Source: Treponema sp. (lineage in GTDB: Bacteria; Spirochaetota; Spirochaetia; Treponematales; Treponemataceae). Taken from it: 64,000 nucleotides of DNA. Positions 17,638-25,687 of the stretch are shown here, piece after piece. The stretch covers positions 35,960 to 99,959 of the forward strand of contig JAGBIY010000020.1 of NCBI GenBank assembly GCA_017934745.1, written 5' to 3'. The stretch's first letter is position 1. Each line of letters begins with the position of its first letter. The notes beneath the pieces were generated by a model. It ran no database searches. It saw nothing but the letters and a program-made list of their open reading frames with translations, and was not told the origin of the DNA. A program made the position numbers and the translations under genes.

Positions 17638-18651
17638 ATGGAAAAAGAATTTACGATTGTCCTGTCGGACGGCGATGTCCTTTCGAATGTCTGCGGGACG
17701 AATGATTGCAATTTGAAGCTCGTGGAGGAGTATCTTGGGACTCCAGTCTACACGAAGGGAAACGAGCTTTCTATAGAGAACGATGATGCCGAGGTGCAGC
17801 AGAAATTCAAATTCATAATAGACAGAATCACCGACGAGATAGCGGAGAGCGGCGCGTGCCCTCTCGATTTGGTCGAATCTATTTTGAACACGGGTTTTGT
17901 CGGTTGGGAGAAGTCGCCTTCATCTTCGTCTTCCAGGAATTTCAACGCGGGGGAGGCAGCCATTCAGATTCCCGGAGGAACGCACAAGGTCTACCCAAAG
18001 ACGAAGAACCAGTCCGTCCTCGTCAAGGAATTCAGGAAGAACGACTTGGTGTTCGCTGTCGGTCCCGCCGGTTCGGGAAAGACTTTTTTGGCGGTCGCGG
18101 AGGCCCTTCGCCTAGTGCTCTCCAAAAAGGTCAATTCCATAATCCTCACCCGCCCAATCGTCGAGGCTGGCGAGAGTCTGGGCTTTTTGCCCGGAACCTT
18201 GGAGGAGAAGATAAACCCGTACCTGCGTCCGCTCTATGACTCGATGGGAGCCTGCATACCGCGCGAGATGGTGCAGAAGCTTACGGAGAACGGAGTCATA
18301 GAGATTGCGCCTCTCGCCTACATGAGGGGGCGCACGCTTTCGAACTGCGCCGTCATTCTCGACGAGGCGCAGAACACCACGACGGAGCAGATGAAGATGT
18401 TCCTCACCCGGATGGGAGAGAACTCCAAGATGTTCATAACAGGAGATTCCACGCAGATAGATTTGCCGAGACGCGCGAAGTCGGGGCTTCTTCATGCGTT
18501 GAAGATATTGAGGGGGATTCCCGAAATCAGCATTGTCGAACTCGACGACACGGACGTTGTGAGGTCGGCATTGGTGAGGAAGATTGTGCGCGCGTACGAA
18601 ATCGACTCGGAAAGGGAAGAGTCGAAAATGGCGCGCCAGTCGGATTTTTAA
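17638..18651 (+). CDS. phoH: PhoH-family ATPase
   Basis: 337 residues. A KH-like N-terminal region is followed by the PhoH ATPase core: Walker A GPAGSGKTFLA near 143, RPIVEAGESLGFLPG near 182, Walker B VILDEAQN near 240 and the ITGDSTQIDLP motif. The family is linked to RNA metabolism and often sits beside ybeY. Here it leads phoH, the HD phosphodiesterase and ybeY, the same order known in many Firmicutes. Start ATG 17638 with GGAGA four bases before it. Confidence 0.95.
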   Translation: MEKEFTIVLSDGDVLSNVCGTNDCNLKLVEEYLGTPVYTKGNELSIENDDAEVQQKFKFIIDRITDEIAESGACPLDLVESILNTGFVGWEKSPSSSSSRNFNAGEAAIQIPGGTHKVYPKTKNQSVLVKEFRKNDLVFAVGPAGSGKTFLAVAEALRLVLSKKVNSIILTRPIVEAGESLGFLPGTLEEKINPYLRPLYDSMGACIPREMVQKLTENGVIEIAPLAYMRGRTLSNCAVILDEAQNTTTEQMKMFLTRMGENSKMFITGDSTQIDLPRRAKSGLLHALKILRGIPEISIVELDDTDVVRSALVRKIVRAYEIDSEREESKMARQSDF

Positions 18652-18667
18652 AAAGGAGTTGGAAAAA

Positions 18668-20632
18668 ATGTCTGAGAACGAAGAGAAAAATGCGCTCGCA
18701 TTTCCGTCCGGTGAAAACGCTGGGCACGAGATGGGCTTGCAAATCGAAGAGAAGCCGGGTTCAAACGGTGTCTTCAAGGATTTTTTGGAATTCCTCAAAC
18801 GCGACTGGGGAAGGATTCTGCTCGGAATTGCCGTGTTCGCCGCGGTTTCCGCTGTCGTGTATTTCAGCGCGAACACGACCGACTCGCTGTCGGCTTATGC
18901 CGCCGAGGAGTACGAGGTCGGACAGTGCTCCGACAAGACCGTGATAGCCACTAAGACAATGAAGGCCACGGCCGCGTACCCGGTCGAAATCGAGGAGGGC
19001 GAGAAGATAATAAAGAAGGGCTTCCCGATAACGGAGGAGGGGCTTTTGAAGCTCCGTAAGCTCTCCGATGTCCCTGTCACAATCGACTACCGCACAATCG
19101 GGAACAGCATCTTCTTCTTGGTCCTTATCGGCGCGTTGTGGATAATCCTGTTCAGCCCGGTCATACTCGGACGCAGGGTCGAGATGAAGGAGCTGGTGCT
19201 CGAATCGCTTCTTTTCATAATGGCGTTCTGCATAACGGCTTTCGCGTACAAATCGCTGATTTTCCAGTCCGAGTACAGAATAGCGGTCGTCATCACGTCG
19301 ACTTTGAGCGTGTTCCTAGTCGCCATTCTTTTCGGCCAGCTTTCCGCGTTCCTGTACACGTTCGTTTTGGCGGCGGGCATCTTCGCTGCGACGAATTTCC
19401 AGACCGTGCCGTTCATTTTCACGCTGGCCACTGGACTTTCGGCCGCCAGAATCGTAAGGAAAATATCGAAGAGAATCGACATCGTTTTCGCTTCCATCTT
19501 GCAGGCGTTCCTTTCCGTCGTCTTCATGTTGGTGCTGAAGGTGATTTTCAACGACGATTTCAAGGACTGCTTCCTCGTCCTTCCGGGCGTGGCCGTGAAC
19601 GCTTTCGTCTCTGGAATCTTCGTGCTCGGCCTTCTCACTCCGCTTGAGAACCTCATGAACACGGCTTCAGTGTTCAGACTCATGGACTTGAACAGCGACA
19701 CGAACACTGAAGTCCTCCAGAAAATGCAGATTTACGCGCTCGGAACGTATAGCCACAGCACGATGGTCGCACAGCTCGCCGAAGCCGCATGCAAGAAAAT
19801 CGGTGCGAACGCCCTTTTGGCGCGCGTCGCGTCTTTGTACCACGACATCGGAAAAATCGAGCAGCCGGAGTATTTCACGGAGAACCAGGAGGGCGAGACA
19901 AAGCACAAGCACGATTCCCTTAGTCCCGCGGTATCGGCTTCAATAATAAAGAGCCATGTGAAGAAGGGCGTGGACATCGCGAAAAAGCTCCATCTTCCCC
20001 GCCAGGTCATCGACATAATCGAAGAGCACCACGGAAACAGCCTCATAGCGTTCTTCTATGCCAAGGCCAAGGAGAGCGACCCGAACGTATCCGTCGAAGA
20101 CTTCTCGTATTCCGGGCATCCGCCTGTTTCCAAGGAGAGCGCGGTCGTCATGCTCGCCGACACTGTGGAAGCGGCCTGCAGAAGCCTTGACAGCCCGACA
20201 CCGGAGCGCATCGAGAAATTCATCCAGACGCTCATAGACGGAAAAATCAACGGGCACCAGCTCGACGACTGCGGATTGACGTTCGGGGAACTCACGCTCA
20301 TCAAGAACGCTTTCGTGCAGATTCTGACAGGTCACTACCATTCGAGGATAAAGTATCCGAACCAGAAAGACCCGGACGAGCAGAAGAAAATAGAAGACAA
20401 GCGGACCGACGGTGAGACTCAGGCTCCCGAAAAAGCGGACGAATCCGATGGCGGAAAAGTTGAGCCAGTTTCGGATTCCGAGACCTCTGGCGAGTCCATC
20501 GTCATCCACGAGAGCGATGCGGATGAAAATGGCGAAAAGGAATCGGAGTCTGATGCGATTGTCATTCAGGATAATTCGGCAGAGGCGGAACAGGATTCCG
20601 GCGACGGAGAAGAGCGCAAGCAGGAGATGTGA
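18668..20632 (+). CDS. 7TM-HD membrane phosphodiesterase (PgpH-like)
   Basis: 654 residues from ATG 18668, which has AAGGAG nine bases upstream; the longer frame from 18584 lies inside phoH. One membrane helix (about 45-65) is followed by a short outer domain of roughly 75 residues (with GEKIIKKGFPITEEGLLKLRKL), about seven membrane helices, then a cytoplasmic HD domain: YSHST near 361, YHDIGKIEQP near 389, HH near 455 and VMLADTVEAA. PgpH proteins hydrolyse cyclic di-AMP. The extracellular domain is clearly shorter than the usual 200 or more residues. The C-terminus is a 90-residue E/D/S-rich tail. Substrate is inferred from the family. Confidence 0.9.
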   Translation: MSENEEKNALAFPSGENAGHEMGLQIEEKPGSNGVFKDFLEFLKRDWGRILLGIAVFAAVSAVVYFSANTTDSLSAYAAEEYEVGQCSDKTVIATKTMKATAAYPVEIEEGEKIIKKGFPITEEGLLKLRKLSDVPVTIDYRTIGNSIFFLVLIGALWIILFSPVILGRRVEMKELVLESLLFIMAFCITAFAYKSLIFQSEYRIAVVITSTLSVFLVAILFGQLSAFLYTFVLAAGIFAATNFQTVPFIFTLATGLSAARIVRKISKRIDIVFASILQAFLSVVFMLVLKVIFNDDFKDCFLVLPGVAVNAFVSGIFVLGLLTPLENLMNTASVFRLMDLNSDTNTEVLQKMQIYALGTYSHSTMVAQLAEAACKKIGANALLARVASLYHDIGKIEQPEYFTENQEGETKHKHDSLSPAVSASIIKSHVKKGVDIAKKLHLPRQVIDIIEEHHGNSLIAFFYAKAKESDPNVSVEDFSYSGHPPVSKESAVVMLADTVEAACRSLDSPTPERIEKFIQTLIDGKINGHQLDDCGLTFGELTLIKNAFVQILTGHYHSRIKYPNQKDPDEQKKIEDKRTDGETQAPEKADESDGGKVEPVSDSETSGESIVIHESDADENGEKESESDAIVIQDNSAEAEQDSGDGEERKQEM

Positions 20633-20635
20633 TTT

Positions 20636-21154
20636 ATGGAAGCTGCAGGCAGAAAAAACAGGATTCTCGTTTCGGTTCAGGAAGGGCTTGAGAAAAACGA
20701 ATCCAACGCGTGGGTGTTCGATTTGGTCGAATCAGGAAAAATAGAGGACTTCGAGGAGAATGTCCTTGAGAAATTCGGCTACGACGGCGAGGAGGTTTCG
20801 ATTCTCTTCTGCGACGACGAATTCATCCGCGAATTCAACAGGCGCGACAGGGGAATCGACTCCGCCACCGACATACTCGAATACGAGAACGGCGAGGAGT
20901 ACGAGGACGAAGAGGGCGACTGGTACATCGCGGGCGACATGCTCATAAGCTTCGAGACTTTGCCGAAGAACGCGGAATATTTCGGTGTCGGGCAGAACGA
21001 AGAGTTGAAGAGGCTTCTCGTCCACGGAACGCTGCACCTGAACGGATACGACCACGGGGACGCGCATGTGGAGCCGGGCGTGGAGGTGACGGACGAGATG
21101 CTCAGGATGCAGGAGGACGCTCTCAAGGATTTCGGGGAAATCCGATTGATTTAG
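20636..21154 (+). CDS. ybeY: Endoribonuclease YbeY
   Basis: 172 residues. The metal-binding signature HGTLHLNGYDHGD is present near residue 129, followed by the M...QE end typical of the family. YbeY takes part in 16S rRNA 3'-end maturation and ribosome quality control. An unusually acidic stretch (YENGEEYEDEEGDWY) precedes the GDMLIS strand, where most homologues have a short loop. Start ATG 20636 with AGGAG nine bases upstream, three bases after the HD gene stop. Confidence 0.95.
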   Translation: MEAAGRKNRILVSVQEGLEKNESNAWVFDLVESGKIEDFEENVLEKFGYDGEEVSILFCDDEFIREFNRRDRGIDSATDILEYENGEEYEDEEGDWYIAGDMLISFETLPKNAEYFGVGQNEELKRLLVHGTLHLNGYDHGDAHVEPGVEVTDEMLRMQEDALKDFGEIRLI

Positions 21155-21194
21155 AGGAAACTCGGTTGCTAAAGAATTGAAAAAGGTGGGAAAA

Positions 21195-22007
21195 ATGGGA
21201 TTGTTCAGTTTCGGAAAAAAGAAGAAAGAGGAGGACGACCCCTCCGGTAAAGACAATGGAGAGGAGTTGACATCGATACTATCGGAAGAGAAGAAGGACA
21301 TGATAAAGGGCATAGAGGATTTGTCCGAGACTTCTGTCAAAGAGGTCATGATTCCGAGAATCGATGTCGATTTTTTGTCTATCGACACACCGCAGGAGGA
21401 ACTGCTGCAGAAAATCGCTTCGAGCGGGCATTCCCGCTTCCCTGTCTACAGCGAATCGATAGACAACGTGACGGGCGTTCTCTATGTGAAGGACATCATC
21501 AAGGCGTTCGCCAGGAAAGAGCGCGGCGTCGACTTGCAGAAGATAATCAGGAAGGCGTATTTCGTTCCAGAGTCCAAGAAGATAGACGGGCTCCTCCGCG
21601 AATTCAAAAGGAGGCACCTGCACATCGCCATCGCCATAGACGAGTACGGCGGAATATCGGGAATCGTATGCATGGAGGACATCATCGAAGAGATTGTGGG
21701 CGACATCCAGGACGAATTCGACCACGAGGGCGAGGAGTTGAAGCCGCTTGGAGGAAACGCATGGCTCTGCGACGCCAGGATGAACCTTGAGGATTTGAAC
21801 GATGCGATAGAGTCCAACTTCCCGACGAAGGAATTCGACACGCTCGGAGGCTTCGTCCTTGACCTGTTCGCCCGCGTTCCGTCTGTCAACGAGAAAATCG
21901 AGTACGAGAATTTTGAATTCATGGTCCATTCAATGGAAGGTCATCGGGTAAATCAAATCAAAGTATTTAGGAAGACCGAGCCAAAAGTTGACGATAATGA
22001 ACAATAA
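21195..22007 (+). CDS. CBS-domain and CorC_HlyC-domain protein
   Basis: 270 residues from ATG 21195 with AAGGTGGG before it; the longer frame begins with TTG at 21177. It has two CBS units (about 50-170: VKEVMIPRIDVDFLSID..., HIAIAIDEYGGISGIVCMEDIIEEIVGDIQDE) and a C-terminal CorC_HlyC transporter-associated domain (LGGNAWLCDARMNLEDLNDAI...TLGGFVLDLF). There is no membrane domain, so it resembles soluble CorC/YbeX, which is often found beside ybeY. Roles in Mg export or ribosome metabolism are proposed for that family. Confidence 0.92.
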   Translation: MGLFSFGKKKKEEDDPSGKDNGEELTSILSEEKKDMIKGIEDLSETSVKEVMIPRIDVDFLSIDTPQEELLQKIASSGHSRFPVYSESIDNVTGVLYVKDIIKAFARKERGVDLQKIIRKAYFVPESKKIDGLLREFKRRHLHIAIAIDEYGGISGIVCMEDIIEEIVGDIQDEFDHEGEELKPLGGNAWLCDARMNLEDLNDAIESNFPTKEFDTLGGFVLDLFARVPSVNEKIEYENFEFMVHSMEGHRVNQIKVFRKTEPKVDDNEQ

Positions 22008-22040
22008 GGAAAAATTTTTTTTCAAACAGAGAGTCTAAAA

Positions 22041-24137
22041 ATGAAGTTTAACGCAAAAATATTTTCGCTTGTCCTGTCCGGTTTGTTTTTTTCATCATCC
22101 GCGCTCTGGGCCGGCGCTCTTGAATCCTACAACATGGGATTGTCGAAGCAGAGCAGGGAAGATTATTACGGAGCTTCCGAGGATTTCCATCAGGCTCTGC
22201 AGGCGAATCCGTATTACGGGGACGCCTGGTTTCATCTTGCGGAAGTGACCTACTCGATAGGCGACTACAGTCTTGCGCTCACATATCTCGATTCCGCAGA
22301 AAAATACGCAAAAAGCAGAACCGAAATCCAGAACCTCAGGGGCATGGTCTACATCGCGCTTGGCCGCTTGCCTGAGGCGAAAAAGATTTTCAACGACATA
22401 ATCAAGGCGAACCCGAACGATGTCGACGCAAGGTTCGGACTCGCGGAAATAGAGCTTTATTCAGGCGGCTATTCAGGCGCGACCAGGCTCTATCAGGACG
22501 CGCTCAAGCGGCAGTCGACGAACAGGAAGGCTCTTCTTTCGCTCGCGCTCCTTTCCGCCGAGAACGGCAACTACGATGCCGCCCAGAACTACATAATGCA
22601 GGCGCTCAAGTACCATTCCGGCGACGCGGAGGTCCACTATCTCGCCTCGTACCTCGACGCGCGCCGCGGCGACTTGCAGAACGCTGAGAGAAAGGCTCGC
22701 GGAGCTGTCCAGATAAAGAAGGACTACACGAAGGCGTATGTCCTCCTCGCGAGCATACTCTATGCGCAGGGCAGGTACGACGACACTATAGACACTTGCG
22801 AGTACCTCATCTCGAAGAACAGGAAGACGGCCGAGGCTTGGTATTTGAAGGGGCTGTCGCAGGTGAAGAAGAACCAGCCGGAAGCTGCCATCACGACATG
22901 GAATAACGCCCTTTTCGACAATCCACAGGACGAAATCATGAGGGCGGCGTTGGAGATTCTCGTCGTCAAGACGTACTCGCTTGAGGATTCTAGGCGGAAC
23001 AAGTGGGCGGACTACCACATAAAGAAGGCGCGCGACTACAAGAAGACGTTCATGGGCGAGGAGGCCCGATACGAATACCAGCGCGCGTTGAAAATCGCCC
23101 CATACAACTCGACTGTGCGGGCCGAATTCGCCGATTTGATTTCAAAGTCCGGCTTGAACGAGCTTTACTTGAACCAGCTCAAATTCATAAAGAGCATCAA
23201 GAATCCAAACGAGAAGAAGAACCAGTACCAGGAGAACAAAATCAACGACACAATCGAGGCATACGACTCGCTCATGAAGTATTCCCTCGCTTCCGAATGG
23301 AATGTCGATCCGTTCTATCTGGACAAAATCAGATGGAATGTCGGAGTCTTCTATAAAAATTCCACTTCCCACCTCATCCATCCAGAAGCCGAGGTCGTGG
23401 CAGCCGGCATGGTTTCCGACATCTTCGGAGGTGTTGCGACGACATCCGTTTCCGTCCTCGACTCTTCCGTAAGCGGATACGGCGAGGCTTACAGACTTGC
23501 AAGGCAGCGGAACCTCGACTATTTCTCCCTCATAACGATAGACGAGACGGACAGGGAGATTTCAATGGACGTCGTGGTTTATTCTGGGCGTACAGGAACG
23601 GAGACGACGCGGTTCAGCTATTTCAGGACAGGCAACGACAAATTCGCTTCGATTCTAAGGGGATTCAGGCGGGATTTGCTCAACATGCTCCCCGTCAGGG
23701 GGAAAATCATCCAGAGAAGCGTCAACGACTTGCTCGTGGATTTGGGTTTTGTTGAAGGAATGAAGGAAGGGGCGGTGCTCGATGTCATCAAGGCTGGAAA
23801 AATCCAGACGGCGGATTCTGGGCGAGGCGTAAAATTCGACGAAAAGGATTTGCTCGGAACGATAACGATAACGAGAGTCGGCGAGGAAATCTCGTTGGGA
23901 ACGCTCAAGCAGAACGGTTTTTATGACAAGGTGAACATCGGCGACGAGCTTCTTGTGCGCTCCCTTCCGAATTCGAAGGGCACGAACGACGGCAACATAT
24001 CGGACACGGCTCCAGCGGCTGGCGAGAACGGCGGAAGAATCCTTCCCGACGATGCCGACAAGAAGAAACTCAACGCGGACGAGCTTGGACTCGTGAAAAC
24101 GCCGCTCGTCCTCGATTTGATTCGGGATATAAAATAG
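22041..24137 (+). CDS. Secreted TPR-repeat protein
   Basis: 698 residues. A signal peptide (about 1-24, ending WAGA) is followed by about ten tetratricopeptide repeats to near residue 370 (for example GDAWFHLAEVTYSIGDYSLALTYL style units). A 300-residue C-terminal region has no recognised domain: it includes VVAAGMVSDIFGG, an RDLLNMLPVRGKIIQR stretch and a DELLVR segment that resembles a small beta domain. Probably a periplasmic scaffold; partner unknown. Weak Shine-Dalgarno. The Cas2-like gene follows 18 bases after the stop. Confidence 0.85.
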   Translation: MKFNAKIFSLVLSGLFFSSSALWAGALESYNMGLSKQSREDYYGASEDFHQALQANPYYGDAWFHLAEVTYSIGDYSLALTYLDSAEKYAKSRTEIQNLRGMVYIALGRLPEAKKIFNDIIKANPNDVDARFGLAEIELYSGGYSGATRLYQDALKRQSTNRKALLSLALLSAENGNYDAAQNYIMQALKYHSGDAEVHYLASYLDARRGDLQNAERKARGAVQIKKDYTKAYVLLASILYAQGRYDDTIDTCEYLISKNRKTAEAWYLKGLSQVKKNQPEAAITTWNNALFDNPQDEIMRAALEILVVKTYSLEDSRRNKWADYHIKKARDYKKTFMGEEARYEYQRALKIAPYNSTVRAEFADLISKSGLNELYLNQLKFIKSIKNPNEKKNQYQENKINDTIEAYDSLMKYSLASEWNVDPFYLDKIRWNVGVFYKNSTSHLIHPEAEVVAAGMVSDIFGGVATTSVSVLDSSVSGYGEAYRLARQRNLDYFSLITIDETDREISMDVVVYSGRTGTETTRFSYFRTGNDKFASILRGFRRDLLNMLPVRGKIIQRSVNDLLVDLGFVEGMKEGAVLDVIKAGKIQTADSGRGVKFDEKDLLGTITITRVGEEISLGTLKQNGFYDKVNIGDELLVRSLPNSKGTNDGNISDTAPAAGENGGRILPDDADKKKLNADELGLVKTPLVLDLIRDIK

Positions 24138-24155
24138 ACTTGTTCGGAGGAAGTC

Positions 24156-24455
24156 ATGTTTGTTTCAGTTGTTTTGGATCCGGGTGGAATGGATTCGGCG
24201 AAGGCTATGGCGACGATACTCGCTCGATACAGTTTCAAAAAAATTCAGAGGGCGTGCTGGGAATGCATGAACATAAACGAAGCGCAGCTCGCCGCATTGA
24301 AGCGCGAAATCGATGGAGTCACCGATTATTATGACAAATTGCGCATATACCAGTTCCCTGTAAACACGAATTTTGCTATAACTGAACTTCTACACAAAAA
24401 ATGGAGGCGGTGTGTTTTGGGAGCGTCTCCTGAAACTCAAAAAAAGGCTAAATAG
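24156..24455 (+). CDS. Stand-alone Cas2-like small protein
   Basis: 99 residues, ATG 24156 with GGAGGAAG before it. The pattern matches the Cas2 ferredoxin-like fold: an N-terminal strand MFVSVVLD with an Asp at position 8 where Cas2 carries its metal-binding Asp, KKIQRACWEC (Cas2: RVQ.SVFEC), a central helix LAALKREI and the strand DKLRIYQF (Cas2: D.LRIY). No cas1, other cas gene or CRISPR array exists in the window, so an adaptation role is doubtful. Related folds include VapD ribonucleases. It lies between the TPR gene and prfB. Function unknown. Confidence 0.6.
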   Translation: MFVSVVLDPGGMDSAKAMATILARYSFKKIQRACWECMNINEAQLAALKREIDGVTDYYDKLRIYQFPVNTNFAITELLHKKWRRCVLGASPETQKKAK

Positions 24456-24487
24456 ACCTGTTCGTAAATTGGAGTTTACTAACAGGT
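24456..24487. repeat. Hairpin repeat CCTGTTCG type, copy 1
   Basis: Directly after the Cas2-like stop, ACCTGTT (24456-24462) pairs with AACAGGT (24481-24487); after one mismatch GTAAA (24464-24468) pairs with TTTAC (24475-24479), loop six bases. The same architecture and the shared string AATAGACCTGTTC recur at 59573-59585. There is no T tract on the plus strand. On the minus strand a T tract follows after ten bases, inside the coding frame. Confidence 0.6.
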
Positions 24488-24541
24488 TCAATGAAGTTCC
24501 CTCTAGCCTAAGAATAGAAATTTTTAACGGAGTCATAAGAA

Positions 24542-25687
24542 ATGCTTGAAGAATTGAAAGAGCCGATTTCATCATTGAAAAAGGACATCAAGGGGGTTTG
24601 GGACAAACTCGACCCGGCGTCTATCGAAAAAAAGATAAAGGAGACGGAGGTTGTCACTCTCGCTGAAAATTTCTGGGACAATCCTGAGAAGGCTCAGAAG
24701 GTCATGAACGACTTGAAGCTCTTGAAGGGGCGGGTCGAGCCGTGGAAGGAATTGATGAATTCCGTCAGCGACATGGAGACCCTTTATGAGCTTGCCATGG
24801 ACGAGGGCGATTCCGACGGCAGCCTTGAGGCGGAGCTGCGCGAGAATCTGAGCGCGTCGCAGAAGAAATTCGAAGAGCAGAGCATATTGAACCTGCTTTC
24901 CGGCGAGGCGGACAAGAACGGATGCTTCTTGACGATTCATGCCGGCGCGGGCGGAACCGAGGCCTGCGACTGGGCGTACATGCTTTCGAGAATGTACATC
25001 AGATGGGCGGAGCGGCACGGATACAAGCTTGAGACTGTAGACCTGCAGGAAGACGAGGGCGGAATCAAGTCCACGACGATACAAATCGAGGGCGACTATG
25101 TGTACGGCCACCTAAAAGGAGAAGCCGGTGTCCACAGACTCGTAAGAATCAGCCCTTTCGACGCGAACGCGAGAAGGCACACTTCGTTCAGCTCCGTGTT
25201 CATCTTTCCAATCCTCGACGACACTATCGAAGTCAACATCAGGCCTGAGGATTTGCGCGTGGACACATACCGTTCGGGCGGAAAGGGAGGCCAGCACGTC
25301 AACAAGACCGATTCGGCAGTCCGCTTCACGCACCTTCCGACCGGCATTGTCGTGCAGTGCGATTCAGAGCGTTCCCAGATAATGAACAGGCAGACTTGTA
25401 TGAATCTCCTCCGCGCGAAGCTGTACGCCTATTACGAAGAGCAGCGTCAGAAGGAGACCGCCAAATTCGGAGCTGAGAAGAAGGACATTTCGTGGGGAAA
25501 CCAGATTCGCTCCTATGTCTTCCAGCCCTACACGATGGTAAAGGACAACAGGACGAAATTCTCTGTTGGCGATATACAGGCGGTGATGGACGGCGACATC
25601 GACCAGTTCATCGATTCGTTCCTTCAGGCGCAGTGGAAAGGACTCCCCCTTGGCGGTGACGACGACACTTCCGACGAAGACCTCTGA
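24542..25687 (+). CDS. prfB: Peptide chain release factor 2, without programmed frameshift
   Basis: 381 residues. Class I release factor that reads UGA and UAA. GGQ is in GGKGGQHVNKTDSAVRF near residue 248, and the codon-recognition tripeptide SPF (RF2 type, where RF1 has PxT) is in RISPFDAN near 201. At codons 17-21 the DNA reads AAG GGG GTT TGG GAC, the place where most prfB genes carry an in-frame UGA and a +1 shift. Here the frame is open, so the autoregulatory frameshift is absent although the G-run remains. No strong Shine-Dalgarno is seen. Confidence 0.95.
   Translation: MLEELKEPISSLKKDIKGVWDKLDPASIEKKIKETEVVTLAENFWDNPEKAQKVMNDLKLLKGRVEPWKELMNSVSDMETLYELAMDEGDSDGSLEAELRENLSASQKKFEEQSILNLLSGEADKNGCFLTIHAGAGGTEACDWAYMLSRMYIRWAERHGYKLETVDLQEDEGGIKSTTIQIEGDYVYGHLKGEAGVHRLVRISPFDANARRHTSFSSVFIFPILDDTIEVNIRPEDLRVDTYRSGGKGGQHVNKTDSAVRFTHLPTGIVVQCDSERSQIMNRQTCMNLLRAKLYAYYEEQRQKETAKFGAEKKDISWGNQIRSYVFQPYTMVKDNRTKFSVGDIQAVMDGDIDQFIDSFLQAQWKGLPLGGDDDTSDEDL

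Noticed and set aside
24591-24600. Programmed +1 frameshift in prfB
   Set aside because: The reading frame is open through the site with no in-frame stop.
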